DNA of 64,000 nt. It comes from Cyathus striatus. Taxonomy: Eukaryota > Basidiomycota > Agaricomycetes > Agaricales > Nidulariaceae. This document shows positions 44,509-55,619 of the stretch, piece after piece. The stretch is taken from the NCBI GenBank assembly GCA_025738555.1, contig JAOVFP010000020.1, positions 1,860,001-1,924,000 of the forward strand, written 5' to 3'. Made by a program: the position numbers and the translations under genes. The stretch's first letter is position 1; every line of letters starts with the position of its first letter. The notes under the pieces are model-generated. The model did not search any database and had not been told where the DNA came from. It saw nothing but the letters and a program-made list of their open reading frames with translations.

Positions 44509-46174
44509 TTAAAGGCACTGGCTGTAGTATTGGTTAAGGACGCTGCAGGAAGAGCCGCTAGTGCAGACAGTAGGACCAGCATACCCAGTTCCACCACTAA
44601 GGAATGAAAGTGAGTACAATTTCTAAACGAAGAACAAAAAAGAAACTCACCATTGACCGTACTTGGTCTGAGTAGCAGCCGGAGGCGAAGTTGGGTTAGT
44701 GGTAGTTGGTGGTGGGTTCCCTCCAGTAGGATTAACCGGAGTAGAACCAGTACCGGTAAATGTCGATCCAATATCACCAAATTTGATGTTAGAGAAGGTT
44801 ACAGATGCGTTGGCCTCAGATGTCTCAATGTCGGTGGGGACACCGGAGGTGGTTGCGCAAGATCCACGCATGATACCGGGGTTGGAGGCGGGGAGGTTGG
44901 TGGGGTAAGCACTGTCGAGCCAGAGCATGTTGGCAGCGTGGTCATCCCAAACACTGAGTACCAAAACCATTCCAGTGCCCAAAGCCTTGCCCATGGCGGT
45001 AAGACCACCTTTGTTCTGGAAGTTGCGGGTGTCGTTGAATACAGTCTTCTGGGCATCACAGAAGTCCTCAGTGATGGAGTCGAAGGTGGCCATTCCGGGG
45101 ATGTTAGTCTTCGAGTTCTGGATGACCTTGCCGTTCTGAACGTAGATACGACGGATCTCCGCGAGGTTGCCGGTGGTGCTGTTGTTGTCGGTAAGGAACT
45201 GGGTGACAACGGTGAACTTCTTGCTGGTGTCGACGGTGAGGCCATTTCCGTAGAAGGTCTGGTCACCCATGCGGAAGGAGTTGAAATCGCAACCGTCGGG
45301 GTCGCAGACACCGCTGGTGCGGTCGGTGATGGCGCAGTCGGTGCCAGTGCATTTGTAGAGACCTTGGACTGTGCAAGGGTGGGGAGTGAACGCAGCAGCG
45401 TCGTTGTTGGCTTCCCAGACGTCCATCTCGTTACAGCAGGCACCAGAGCTACCGGTTCCGGCGTTGGGGTCGCTGGGGTTTCCAGTCCAGCCTTGAACAT
45501 TAGCCTGTGGAGTCACAGTTAGACACTTCTGTCTCGGAATGTATAGAAAGAATGTGACATACCTGTCCGTTAATAAACTTCATGTCACGAGGGCACTGGG
45601 AATCACAGTATCCGGTTCCGTACTTGGCACCAGCCTTGTTGGTAGGGAATTTGGCCATACCACCATCAGCATCCATCTCGGAGAAGTAGAGCGCGCCGTT
45701 AAGACCGCAAGGAAGGTTGGAAAGGTCGACGTCGAATGTGAACTCCTTGTTCAGGAGCTGGAATATCTCGTACTTGGACGCCGAGTCTAAGAGGTACACA
45801 CGGGAACCAATGTTCTTGCTCGAACCGGAGGTGACGAACTTAAGCGTGAGCGCGTTACCGCTGGTGGTGATACCGTAAGTACCCTGGTAATCCGCACCGT
45901 CGAGTGCACAGTTTGCGGCGCAAGTCGCGCCATCAGGGCATAAAGTCGTGTCGAACGTGTTGCCGGTGTAGCAGTTGGTGTAACCGCTAGTGGTGTGGAG
46001 CCAGCGCCAGTTGGAATCGAGGACGACGGCACCTGCGGATTGAGTGGTGCATCCTCCGCTGGTACACTTCTGCCATGGGAGAGCGGGGTGATTCTCAGCT
46101 GTTTGTGTGCCGACTTGTTGACCGCTGACCACAGCGAAGAGGGCGAAAGCGATGAGAGACAACTTTGGGAACAT
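44509..46174 (-). CDS. GH7 cellobiohydrolase with C-terminal CBM1, 517 aa
   Basis: Three exons: 46174-45563, 45504-44651, 44596-44509 (1554 nt, in frame). Signal peptide [18 protein letters not shown], mature start [12 protein letters not shown]. The catalytic motif NEMDVWEAN has Glu about 230, Asp about 232, Glu about 235. The core ends near STFTG (about 455). A Pro/Thr-rich linker of about 30 residues follows, then a fungal CBM1 ([15 protein letters not shown]... to NQYYSQCL, about 486-517) with its cysteines and aromatic face. The last 54-nt intron interrupts the first CBM Cys codon, so the CBM is easily missed. Intron 1 is at the same site as in the downstream paralogue, about 1.3 kb away on the same strand. 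Confidence 0.95.
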
Positions 46175-46237
46175 TGTTGACCTAAGACCTGAAACCGGTG
46201 TCCGTTTGTTGGATGCCTTTGTTCGATGAATGCAAAG

Positions 46238-46247
46238 CTCTTTTATA
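46238..46247 (-). promoter_or_regulatory. TATA box of the GH7-CBM1 gene
   Basis: TATAAAAGAG on the minus strand, about 64 bp upstream of the start codon. Confidence 0.65.
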
Positions 46248-46442
46248 CGAGGATACTCGCGTACGAGGAGTGGTTCGGAGAATGTCCGGCCTGTAGCACA
46301 TCCTCGCTGAAACGAAGTCCTTCGATTAGCGACACCGTCTCGCCAGCGAGATGTACACCAGATCCTAAATTCCTTTGAACAACTGACAATCCTCGACAGT
46401 TGACGGATAGAAGTGGGTGATGGATGATACGGAGTTTATGAT

Positions 46443-46720
46443 CATGAGTGAGAAAACCCACGCTTTCGACGAATGATCACTGTCCGCTATGTCCGCTACG
46501 AAGCTCGAAGCGTCGTCACGGTGTCGAGGATGGCTTGCGGACATATATGGAAGCTGTGTCTGTGCTAATCTTGGTGCTCGGATGGGCCGGGGTATATCCC
46601 ACGAAGCACCCGAGGAAAAGCCCTTGCGAGTAAGAAATATTTGAGTATTACATTTTTTGATTGTTTATTATCTTCGTGAAGAGAAGTGATGTAGACCTTA
46701 TCAGTTACTGAGATAATGGT
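46443..46720. other. Upstream region of the GH7-CBM1 gene
   Basis: No gene supported; presumably distal promoter, passing into the repeat array. Confidence 0.4.
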
Positions 46721-48300
46721 GCGAGGATATGCCTTCGGATTGTTCGTCCATGCCAAGAGTAGCGGATAGAAATAGACTGTGAGATTATGAGTTCATGGTA
46801 CTTAGCATGCCACAGATGGGACTTAATCACTTACAAAGACCTTCGTAGTTGACAACCATTGCTTAAGGTTTGCACGGGAAGCGCGCCTACGAAGTGAAAA
46901 CGCGAGGATATGCCTTCAGGTTGTTCGTCGGTGCCAAGGATGGTCATTGGTGATTAGAAATAGACCAGTGAGATTAGGATTTTGCGGTACTTGGTAGGTC
47001 GCAGTGGGCAGATATCCTACGAGAACGTTATAGGCTCAACATGGCTCAGTAAAGCGACGAATCAAATCCTTACATTCCACAAAAACAATCAAGCCTTGGA
47101 GACTGCAAAGGAAGCGCGTTTTTCGAGGCGGAACGCGGTACATTTTCAACGTGACCGCAATAGGTTACTGCTGGCACTTCCAGCCCTTTAGCTCATGATG
47201 TACACCACCCGACGACTTCATGAAGTATAGCCCGGGACCACGTGAGGGAAGTGCATCCGCCATCTTCACGGTCAGTCAGAACGCGTCTCTCAAGATCAGG
47301 TGTACCAACGCTGTAGCATCGGGATTACTCGTCCATACTACGAGTAGCGGCTCGAAATAGACCTGTGAGATTACGAATTTTAAATTCTTTAAACCAATCA
47401 AGTCTTCGGGATTCCGATAAGAATGGTAAGAGCAAGGTGAGAGCCCTTTGTTGCTGTTACTACCACCCGGAGGTGTAATTTCTCCCTGTATCTTTCCTGG
47501 TCCCTCCCATGAAGATACAGGGAGCGTCTTTTCAGGTAAGAACGCGTACAGGGGTACACAAGCACGGTGTATCCACAACGTGACGGCAATAGGCCGTCAT
47601 TTCTGCATGCTGGCACTCAGACCGGACCCTTTGGATGCGTTCACGACGTAACTACTCCCCTCCATAATGATAAACCCGAAAACACGTGAGGAAAGTACAA
47701 CAGCAAGACGCGTCTCTCGTGATCAGGTGTGCCACAGCTGCAGCATCAATGGATACTGTTTCCCCGTGTCAAGGCTAGTGGATGGAAATAGATCTGTGAG
47801 TGTGTAGTATTGATACGTGTTTGAGGTTTACTTACAGTGTACGTTGTATACCCCAAACTCTTGGTTCATCGTTAGGAATAACATCTCTCGCATTCAGTTA
47901 GATAACACTGTGCAGCGCGTCTCTCTTGAGGTATAGAAAGAATCTTGTGACCAGTGCCCCCCTTCGCCCCCGAAAATGGCCCCAGAGCGAAAACGGCCAA
48001 GTCCGACCCTCAGAGTAAGTAAACAGGATGCATTTTATCCAAAGGAATGTATTGGTACTCGGTAAACGCTGAACGATTTCAACGGATACCCAGATTCAAT
48101 AATAGACAATGACGTGGAGCTTAAATGTCTTCTGACTTTCCTGATACGCGCTGAGAGGTTATCTTAACATGGTAGTGTAGGGGGTTGAATCGTGAAAATT
48201 TATTCGGCCAGATTGTTCGTCCGTGCCCTGAGTAGTGGATACCAGATAGAAATGGTCCTATGGGATTATAAGCATGTAGCACTGGCACGCCAGAGTGGGC
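46720..48300 (-). repeat. Array of five degenerate units, period up to about 420-460 bp
   Basis: Unit cores at about 46734-46790, 46917-46990, 47325-47380, 47743-47815 and 48205-48290. Shared words on the + strand are TTGTTCGTCC, TGCCAAGAGTAG, (G)GAAATAGACCTGTGAGATTA. Units 1 and 2 share GCGAGGATATGCCTTC; units 3 and 4 share ACGCGTCTCTC..GATCAGGTGT and CACGTGAGG(G/A)AAGT. On the minus strand each core looks like an intron acceptor (CTCACAG) followed by VYFxPLLxxWT, so the unit may derive from an exon of a lost gene. Confidence 0.65.
47482..47524. repeat. Perfect 13-bp hairpin
   Basis: CTCCCTGTATCTT (47482-47494) and AAGATACAGGGAG (47512-47524) with a 17-base loop, inside the repeat array. 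Confidence 0.9.
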
Positions 48301-49390
48301 AGAGTTTGCTACGAACGGGACTTCGCTTCCTTCCTGTAAGGCGTCATTAGCGTCTTATTTATGACATAAGACTCGGAGCCTTCACAAAATGTGGTATCTT
48401 CAAGGCAACAGAGCATATACGCACACTGCATGTCTGCTACATAACTGTAAACAGTTATCATTGCTGGTGGGAAGGTCGAGCCGTGCTGTAGACGGCGTAG
48501 TTGTGGCATACAGTATTCTTGCATTAGACCTCCGAGTCCAACGCTTCGGGCACCAGATTAGGCAGAATGCACGTGGTATGTGCTATGGTCCGTTACAAGT
48601 ACCAATCTCCCGAGCCTTAGACACACTGTAGGCTCACAATGTATACTTCCCAGTCCATCCTGTTCAATACGGTAATCGCGGAACCTTTGAATTTGAAGCC
48701 CAAAGAACAGCCTCAAAGCATATACGACGCCCCGAGTTCAAACCGACGTCTCCAATCACGTCCAGTTAGAAAACTTCAACCTCTATGCACGTTGAGCGCG
48801 CCATTATTGACTAGATTCGCGCCACCGCTAAAGCATGAACACCGGTGAAACATGTGCATGAAGGTTATGACGCGTCCATTCATTTCCTAAATCAATCCCT
48901 CGGAATAATCACTAAATAAGCCTTAGAATAAACAGGATGCAGTGCTATTCAAGGAAAGACATTAGTACTAGAAAACGCATGAACGAATTCAACGGAACCA
49001 CCTCGACATCCGGATTCAAGCTCTGTTGGCTTCAATTTTCTGGTTTTACTGATGTGTGCTTTCTTGGTGTGCTTGGTGAGCGCTGAAGCGTTAACGCGCC
49101 ATTATTGACTAGATTCGCGCCACCGCTAAAGCATGAACACCGGTGCAACATGTGCATGAAGGTTATATGACGCGTCCATTCATCTTGTAAATCCATCCCT
49201 CGGAATAACCGCTAAATAAGCCTTAGAATAAACATCAGCACTAGATAACGCATGAACGAATTCAACGGAGCCACCTCGACATCCGGATTCAAGTTCTGTT
49301 GGTTTCAAATTTCTAGTTTTTACTGATACGCGTGCTTTCTTGGTGAGCTTGGTGAGCGCTGGAGTGTTAGCTTCACATGGTAGTGCGGAT
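48010..49390. repeat. Tandem repeat, period about 298 bp, plus a distant partial unit
   Basis: Unit at about 48797-49094 and unit at about 49095-49390 are close copies (CGCCATTATTGACTAGATTC, CGCTAAAGCATGAACACCGG, TCCCTCGGAATAA, CATGAACGAATTCAACGG). A diverged partial unit is at about 48010-48185. No coding content recognised. Confidence 0.8.
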
Positions 49391-49580
49391 TCGAGGTGTA
49401 GAGCGGTGAGCTGTGCGTGATATTGCGAGTTCTCTCTGCTACGATAAAATGAAGTTCGCGTGGTCTATGAGTTCTCTCTGCTGTATTATGATCGCATTTA
49501 CTTACCGTTGCGATATTCATCTCAGCGCCAAGAGCGCGTTCTACCTTCCATCCATGCGAGATAGCACCATATCAAGCTCC

Positions 49581-50207
49581 CTACTGACCATCCTTTAAAA
49601 GGCACCCCTGTGAATCCCATCGCCCACAATTCCTTGCATTGTAGGTATCCTTCACATCATAATTGAGAAACCTTGAGTAACTATCCTTCCGCTCGGATTC
49701 AGGACCCTCATAGGGTTGCAAATCTATTATCGGCGTCTTGATGGTCTTCAGATTGATTGAAGTCAGTGTTATTGATAGACCGGTTAGTGGGTCCGACTCC
49801 GAATCCGAATTCCAAGGCGTAGTGGTCCTGGGGAGGGTTGTAGACGCAGACACCTGCACATGATGATGAGAAACCAAATTTACACGTTTGTTTGCGCGGC
49901 CCCGGGCTCAAACGCTAATTCCGCTTGAGCCCGTTCCGCTACCGTATTGCGAAGTGCGGACACCGTCCTCAACATTCATCAACGCGTTCCGCCTCATCCA
50001 TCTCGAAATTTGCTGCATATCCGTAGACATTGCGAGGCAATCAGCCTGAAAATGATCTATAACAGGGGTGTTTGCAGATCCGAAGAAATTGGATGACATC
50101 GCCCCACACCAATGTGGGTGAAGTGAGCACGCGGTGAGGAAGCTGGCTGAACTATTTTTGCCGGGTCTTGGGAGCAAAATAGGCCTTGGAGAGGCCAAAA
50201 TGTACAT
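49581..50207 (-). pseudogene. Broken gene for a small Cys-containing protein (tentative)
   Basis: A minus-strand frame from 50207 to 49908 is coding-like (FLTACSLHPHWCGAMSS, VIDHFQADCLAMSTDMQQIS, VEDGVRTSQYGSGTGSSGI). It then stops, while a second frame, overlapping at 49911 and shifted by one, continues plausibly (KQTCKFGFSSSCAGVCVYN, DHYALEFGFGVGP) to 49708. A one-base indel near 49910 explains this better than an intron, since no donor lies there. Cysteine content suggests a secreted protein, but no clear signal peptide could be attached. I do not recognise the family with certainty. Confidence 0.35.
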
Positions 50208-50371
50208 TTTTGCCTGGTTCTGTTGATACCACCCTCGTCAAGAAGCTCTCCATCGACCGCATGACCTTACACCCAACCTTCAAATAATTCGGTTCCACAC
50301 CAGACGCTCTCTTGCCCAACGCCCTTCATACGCCTCACGACCATTCTAACGTTTTACTTACTCTAATCAAG

Positions 50372-53077
50372 ATGAACCACAAAACCGATATCAGAGAAAG
50401 TGTGGAGAAGCACGAGGACACTTCCACGGACCCTATGGATTCAGATATCAATTCCCTCAAGGATATTATACGCGATATTGATTCTGGCGAGATCAATGAG
50501 ATGGTCGTCGTTGCGGAGGGAGAGGAGAAGACGACATGGTTTGTTTGGATTCTGGTTGCTTGTTCTACCATTTCCGGGTTACTTTTCGGTGAGTCCCCGG
50601 ATTGTATTCTGTTCAATTGACTGATATTCATCGTGTCTCCCCATAGGATACGATACGGGAGTTATATCAGGTGCTCTGGTGACCATAGGCTCTGATCTAG
50701 GTCCAAATGCACTCACAGACGGACACAAGGTCAGCATAATCCACTTCACCCATAGAACTAGCCACACATTACACTCCTTCACTGTCGGAGACGAATATCA
50801 ATTTTGAAAGGATTTGTTGATACCACTGATACACAACTATCCCTATTACTCAAGCCGAATCCAAAAATAGTCATCCTAATACACATTTATCTATAGGAAT
50901 TCATCACCTCCGCAACTACGCTCGGTGCGTTGCTAGGAGGTCTCGTGGCAGGCGTTATGTCCGATTGGACTGGTCGTCGCGTCGTGCTCGGGGTTGCAGA
51001 TATCATTTTTATCGGAGGCGCCATTGCGCAGGCGGTGTGTCAGACTGTATGGGCTATGGTATGTCCTTTCTTTTGGTTTTCTTGGGATTGGTGTGGGCGT
51101 TGCACGCGTGGTTTGTCTTAAACCCACTTATATCATTATCACGGTTATGATAAGAAAACGGATGCGAGACTAATTGTTGGTTTACAGATAGGCGGACGGT
51201 TCCTAATAGGCATAGGCGTCGGACTTGCGGCGTGTATCGCGCCACTGTACATCCAAGAGTTGTCCCCTACCAGACTGCGCGGCAGGATGGTCGTATTGAA
51301 GTGCGTCCATGACCCAACTTCCTAGATCCTCGGGCTCATTCAATTCTCCTTTCTGTTTCTCCTTTTCACGTCTCCGTGACTTATTCGATTTCCTTGGCTT
51401 CATGTTTCGCATTGAACGATGACAGTGTAGTAATGATAACCCTAGGACAAGTAATCGCCTACGGAATCGGGGCAGGATTCTTCTCTATACATGGCGGGTG
51501 GCGATGGATGGTCGGTCTGGGTGCAGTTCCCGCAGGGGTTCAGCTGGGATTTCTGTTTTTCCTTCCGGAGAGTCGTACGTTTCCCGTTTCCTCCAGTAAG
51601 CCTGAATGGATGATAGCTCATGTGCTTGGTTTTACAGCGCGTATTTTGATACGGAGAGGGGATATGGCCGGTGCTACAGCTGTCCTTAGGAAGGTGTATG
51701 CTCATGCGAAACCTGAGGAGGTCGAGTTAAAGGTACGCCAACGCCTGTTCTCTCTTGGAGATGTAGCCTCATCTGATTCTCGGGTGTTTGGTAGACGAAG
51801 GTTCTCCACGCAGCAGTCCGCCAGAGCATTCAAATCACACAAAGCACGACATTCGTGCAGCGCTGCAAATCAATGATGTTCAACCCAGTCAACCGCCGGG
51901 CACTTAGTACGTAAGCCATTCCGTTGTTTTTAATCTCGCCTTTCTATGCTATCTCCTTTCCTACCAATCTGCTATCAAACGCTCTTACTTACTATGTCCT
52001 AGTCGTCGGCTGCGGAATGCAAGCGTTCCAGCAACTATGCGGATTCAATACGCTCATGTACTACTCGGCCACTTTGTTCAAGCAGATCGGGTTTAACCAG
52101 CCGACTGCGGTTGGGCTGATCATTTCGGGGACGAATTTCATATTCACGCTTGTGGCTTTGAAGTGGATTGATCAGGTGGGGAGGAGGAGGATTATGATTT
52201 ACAGTGCGCCTGGGATGATTGTTGGGCTTGTGCTTGCTGCTATTGCGTTCCATTGTATGTTCCTTCCGCTTCTGTCTCCTTGGATGAATGGTTGGTGCTA
52301 ACTACTTGCCTTTTCTTGTTTCTATTCTTCCCCTTTGATGTATGATTGGCGCTAATCTCTGGGATTCAGTTATGACCCGCAAAACCGGAGGTGACCTCAT
52401 AGATGGATCAAACTACTCTACGGCATGGTCTTCAATCGTCTTGGTCTCGATGATAGTCTTCGTCGCATCCTACGCGACAGGCCTAGGAAACGTGCCTTGG
52501 CAGCAAGGAGAACTATTCGGATTGGAAGGTCAGTTGATTCCCCCTCTACTTCCGTATCCATCTATTAACTGATTCTCTAATGTATCTTTCCGTTCGGGTT
52601 AACCACCATCTTCTACACGCCAATCACTTCTATCGTTTTTCGGGCCTGTTATTACTCTTCACACAATCATGTGTCTACCCATGCGCCTTATGAATGATGG
52701 TGACCGGGCATTCAGTACGCGGGATTGGAACCTCGCTTTCGACCGCGACGAATTGGGCTGGAAACCTGTTGATTGGATCTACGTATCTTTCGCTCATGGA
52801 TAAGATCACACCAGCAGGCGCGTTCGGATTCTACGCGGGATTGTGTCTCCTCGGGTGGATTTTCGTCTTATTTTGCTTCCCGGAGACGGCGGGGCTAAGC
52901 TTGGAGGAGGTCAAGATGGTGTTTAGAAATGGGTTTGGGATTAAGGAGAGCCAAAGGCTGAGAACGGATAAGAAGAATTTGAGAGCGAAGGAGAAGGGGA
53001 GGTTGAGAGAGGAGGAAAAGAAGGATAGAGGTGAGACTTCTGAGATTCAGAAGGTGGAGCGCCAGGAAGGTGTTTGA
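50372..53077 (+). CDS. MFS sugar (myo-inositol-type) transporter, 564 aa
   Basis: Exons 50372-50588, 50647-50729, 50897-51058, 51188-51300, 51426-51574, 51638-51732, 51795-51906, 52013-52255, 52370-52528, 52716-53077 (1695 nt, in frame). Start is the ATG in CAAGATGAACC; no upstream in-frame ATG. A charged ~65-residue N-terminus precedes TM1. Sugar-porter hallmarks: [25 protein letters not shown] (loop 2-3), [45 protein letters not shown] (loop 8-9), [24 protein letters not shown]. The combination with [20 protein letters not shown] is characteristic of fungal Itr-type myo-inositol transporters. Proton symport of myo-inositol or a related polyol at the plasma membrane is the likely role. Introns are longer (55-187 nt) than elsewhere in the window. 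Confidence 0.88.
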
Positions 53078-53483
53078 AGAGTCCTATACCCACTACAGAA
53101 CTTCGGTTGAAGCGTGTATTATCTATAGTTGGAAATGTTTGCCCGGGAATTGGGAGGTGGGAAAACAAACGACGGTTCTTCATCGTGTAAAAAAAAAGAT
53201 TGATGCGCCGCCTTGCCGTGTGTTCGACTTACCTGAAATCAGTTGATTGTTCAGAATTCTAACCGTCGTTCTGACGGCGCTCGTACCCCCGTTTACAGTT
53301 GGTGCCAGGAGCATCCAAGTTGGTACAAGAAGGACCCTTAAATTTCTAACTGGGCACAAGGAATAACTACATTTTTATAGAAGTTGTCATGATATCGTAA
53401 CCGTTATCGCCCTGGTAGCCCTAGAACCTGGGGAAGCAGAAACGTACTCCGAAGCAAGGCGTCAGAGGTTAAAGTCCGATTCA

Positions 53484-55588
53484 TCAGACCTTAACTGCAG
53501 TCCAAAAGGATGCTTTGTATACGTATCCAAGCATAGATTGGGAATTGCTGGTATATGTGGTATCTATCGTTCTTTCGTTCTAGTGGACATTAACGGAATT
53601 GTTCATTGGCAACTCAATAAAAGCCGTAGATATGTGCCTCACCGAAATCTCGAATCCTACGCTACGCGCCAGGGCCTTAACCTCTTCAAGGTCCAATTCC
53701 ACGGACGGGTCATTTGTGTTGTTATTCTCAAAATGCCACAGCAGGGGGCCTATCATGTCGAGACATAAATGATCCACCGACATAGGGAATCCGAGAAATC
53801 CTACCAAGATTGATCCAGACACCTCCAGGTGCTAACTTCTTGTGAATGATACGGAGATAGTTGACGATGTTTTTGGCCTATGGGTAAGAAGTGTGGTATT
53901 CAGCAAATGGGAGTGCACGCGCAGAATCCAGGAAGTCCCATTGTAAGTCCCGCGAAGCGTAGGCGGCACCCACCGTATCAATAAAGAAACACGTCAGGAC
54001 GGCATTCCATAATCCGGATTGTGGCTCGTCCGGATCAGCTTCTCCCCCGTATATCTCTTCAAAGTCACCTGTGAAGAAAAATAGAAGCAGATGGTTCCAG
54101 TCGAATCGTGGTCCAAGCGATACCTAAGACTGACCCGCTACTAGTGAAAAGTCGGACCCCGCCGGTAGGTCAGAGGGAAGGACGTCTGGGATCGCTATTG
54201 GGTGTAGCATTGCGTGCTTGTTTGGCGAGTTGGAGAAGGAGTGCACATAGGGATATATTGTGTACTTGTTGATTTCTTCGGTTCTACAGCTGAGATGTGA
54301 ACATGGGCACGTGGGTAGGACAGACATAGGTCATGAATAGTGAGGGTTAGACGTACCGATTGAGGACAAAGTACGATGCAAGGAGCATGTAGTGCGAGAA
54401 TTCATTTCCTTGACATGCGAATCCTGGTAGATAATTGAAATCAACACACAACGACGTCATTGAGACGGCGCCGCACACCTAGAAGCGCTATGTCGTAGGC
54501 AAGCCGACCAAGCCCTGCTCCTGGTACCAATACACGGAGTTTAGACCTGGCAGAGAGTAGTACGTCAGAATGAGCGAAGAGAGCTGAAATGAACGAGATG
54601 GGACCTTTCTTCAGCTGGAACATCCGCGAAATGCGATACCAGCGCGTCCTTCATGGGGGTATAGCAAAGGTCTCTTTCAGGCTTCCCCTGTAGAATGTCA
54701 GTCATGGAGTCATAGCGCAGATGTAATTGAAACGCACTTCTTCGCTCCAATCGCGAACGAATTGCTTCAAAGTGCTGCGAAGCTTGTCCATGTCGAACTC
54801 CGTTGGTTTGTACTTTCTCCGAGGACTACGACCATGGTGAGACTCATGCGCACCGGAATGTGAGTGAGAGTGACTGTGTCCATGCCCACCGTGTCCGCTT
54901 CCATGAGAGTGCGAATGGGAACGAGATGGCCCTGGACGAAGCCAGTGGAAGTTAGACGTACGATATGGTCGGTCGTCGATACTCACCCCCTCCGTGATCG
55001 TGTGAAGACCTTTTTACGGCATTGGATTCTCCATCTACTTGCTCGACATCCTCGTCCATGACATGTCCAAAGATCTCGGGGGATTCAACAATCATCTCGA
55101 GGAAATCGGCGTTTGCGAGGATCGCCTTGTCGGCTTCATCTAACTTCTTTTTGTATCCGAGGGTGTCTAGGATGTCCTGATCTGCCTTAGGAAGCTTGTA
55201 TATGTCTTTTCTTCTGCGATTGTTCGCTGCGAGCTAGCTAAATCTTCAATCGGTGAGCGAGACGCGAGGACAAGGTCCCTACCGAGTGTTGTGCGTAATT
55301 GCGGAATGTGGTGATAACATTCGCAAAGTGGATTTGCTCTGCAAATCCGTTCAGTTTTTTTTTCCTTAAGGACTTATGTGTAAGTACCTTCTTTGATATC
55401 TTCTGATGATGGATGCATTGTCAAGAAATCGTTAACGAAACCTGAAAACTCGGTTGTAAGAACGCGACCTTGCAGACTGGAGCATTTATTTGCAGCTATT
55501 TACCAACAGCTTCCAGAGACTCAACAATGCCTGATATTGGCCTGCTCATCGTGAACAGCGACGACGACGAGCCCACCAACACTTCCAT
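53484..55588 (-). CDS. Carnosine N-methyltransferase-like (N2227 family), 457 aa
   Basis: Thirteen exons, in order: 55588-55504, 55441-55388, 55338-55283, 55233-54987, 54931-54738, 54687-54605, 54546-54479, 54423-54357, 54283-54135, 54068-53974, 53877-53805, 53749-53643, 53579-53484 (1374 nt, in frame). Family blocks: NNRRRKDIYKLP, STLKQFVRDWS, LCYTPMKDAL, the SAM-binding loop VLVPGAGLGRLAYDIA, GNEFSHYMLLASYFVLNR, FFIDTAKNIVNYL, PGGVWINLGPLLWHF. In animals the homologue methylates histidine-type imidazoles; in fungi the substrate is not established. A ~30-residue His/Ser-rich insert precedes the FVRDW block. An alternative start at 55549 (MSRPISG) would give 444 aa. It is divergently transcribed from ISY1. 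Confidence 0.87.
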
Positions 55589-55619
55589 CGTATCATCCAC
55601 ATAGTCTTATTATTCTAAA
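55589..55619. promoter_or_regulatory. Divergent promoter between methyltransferase and ISY1
   Basis: Only 31 bp separate the two start codons (71 bp if the internal Met of the methyltransferase is used). 5' ends must overlap or share one nucleosome-free region. Confidence 0.6.

Noticed and set aside
41988..45500. Long open frames in other phases and on the + strand across the GH7 genes
   Set aside because: Shadows of the GC-rich, codon-biased cellobiohydrolase exons.
53031..53246. Open frame overlapping the end of the transporter gene
   Set aside because: Different phase from the well supported last exon, no motif; most likely 3' UTR.
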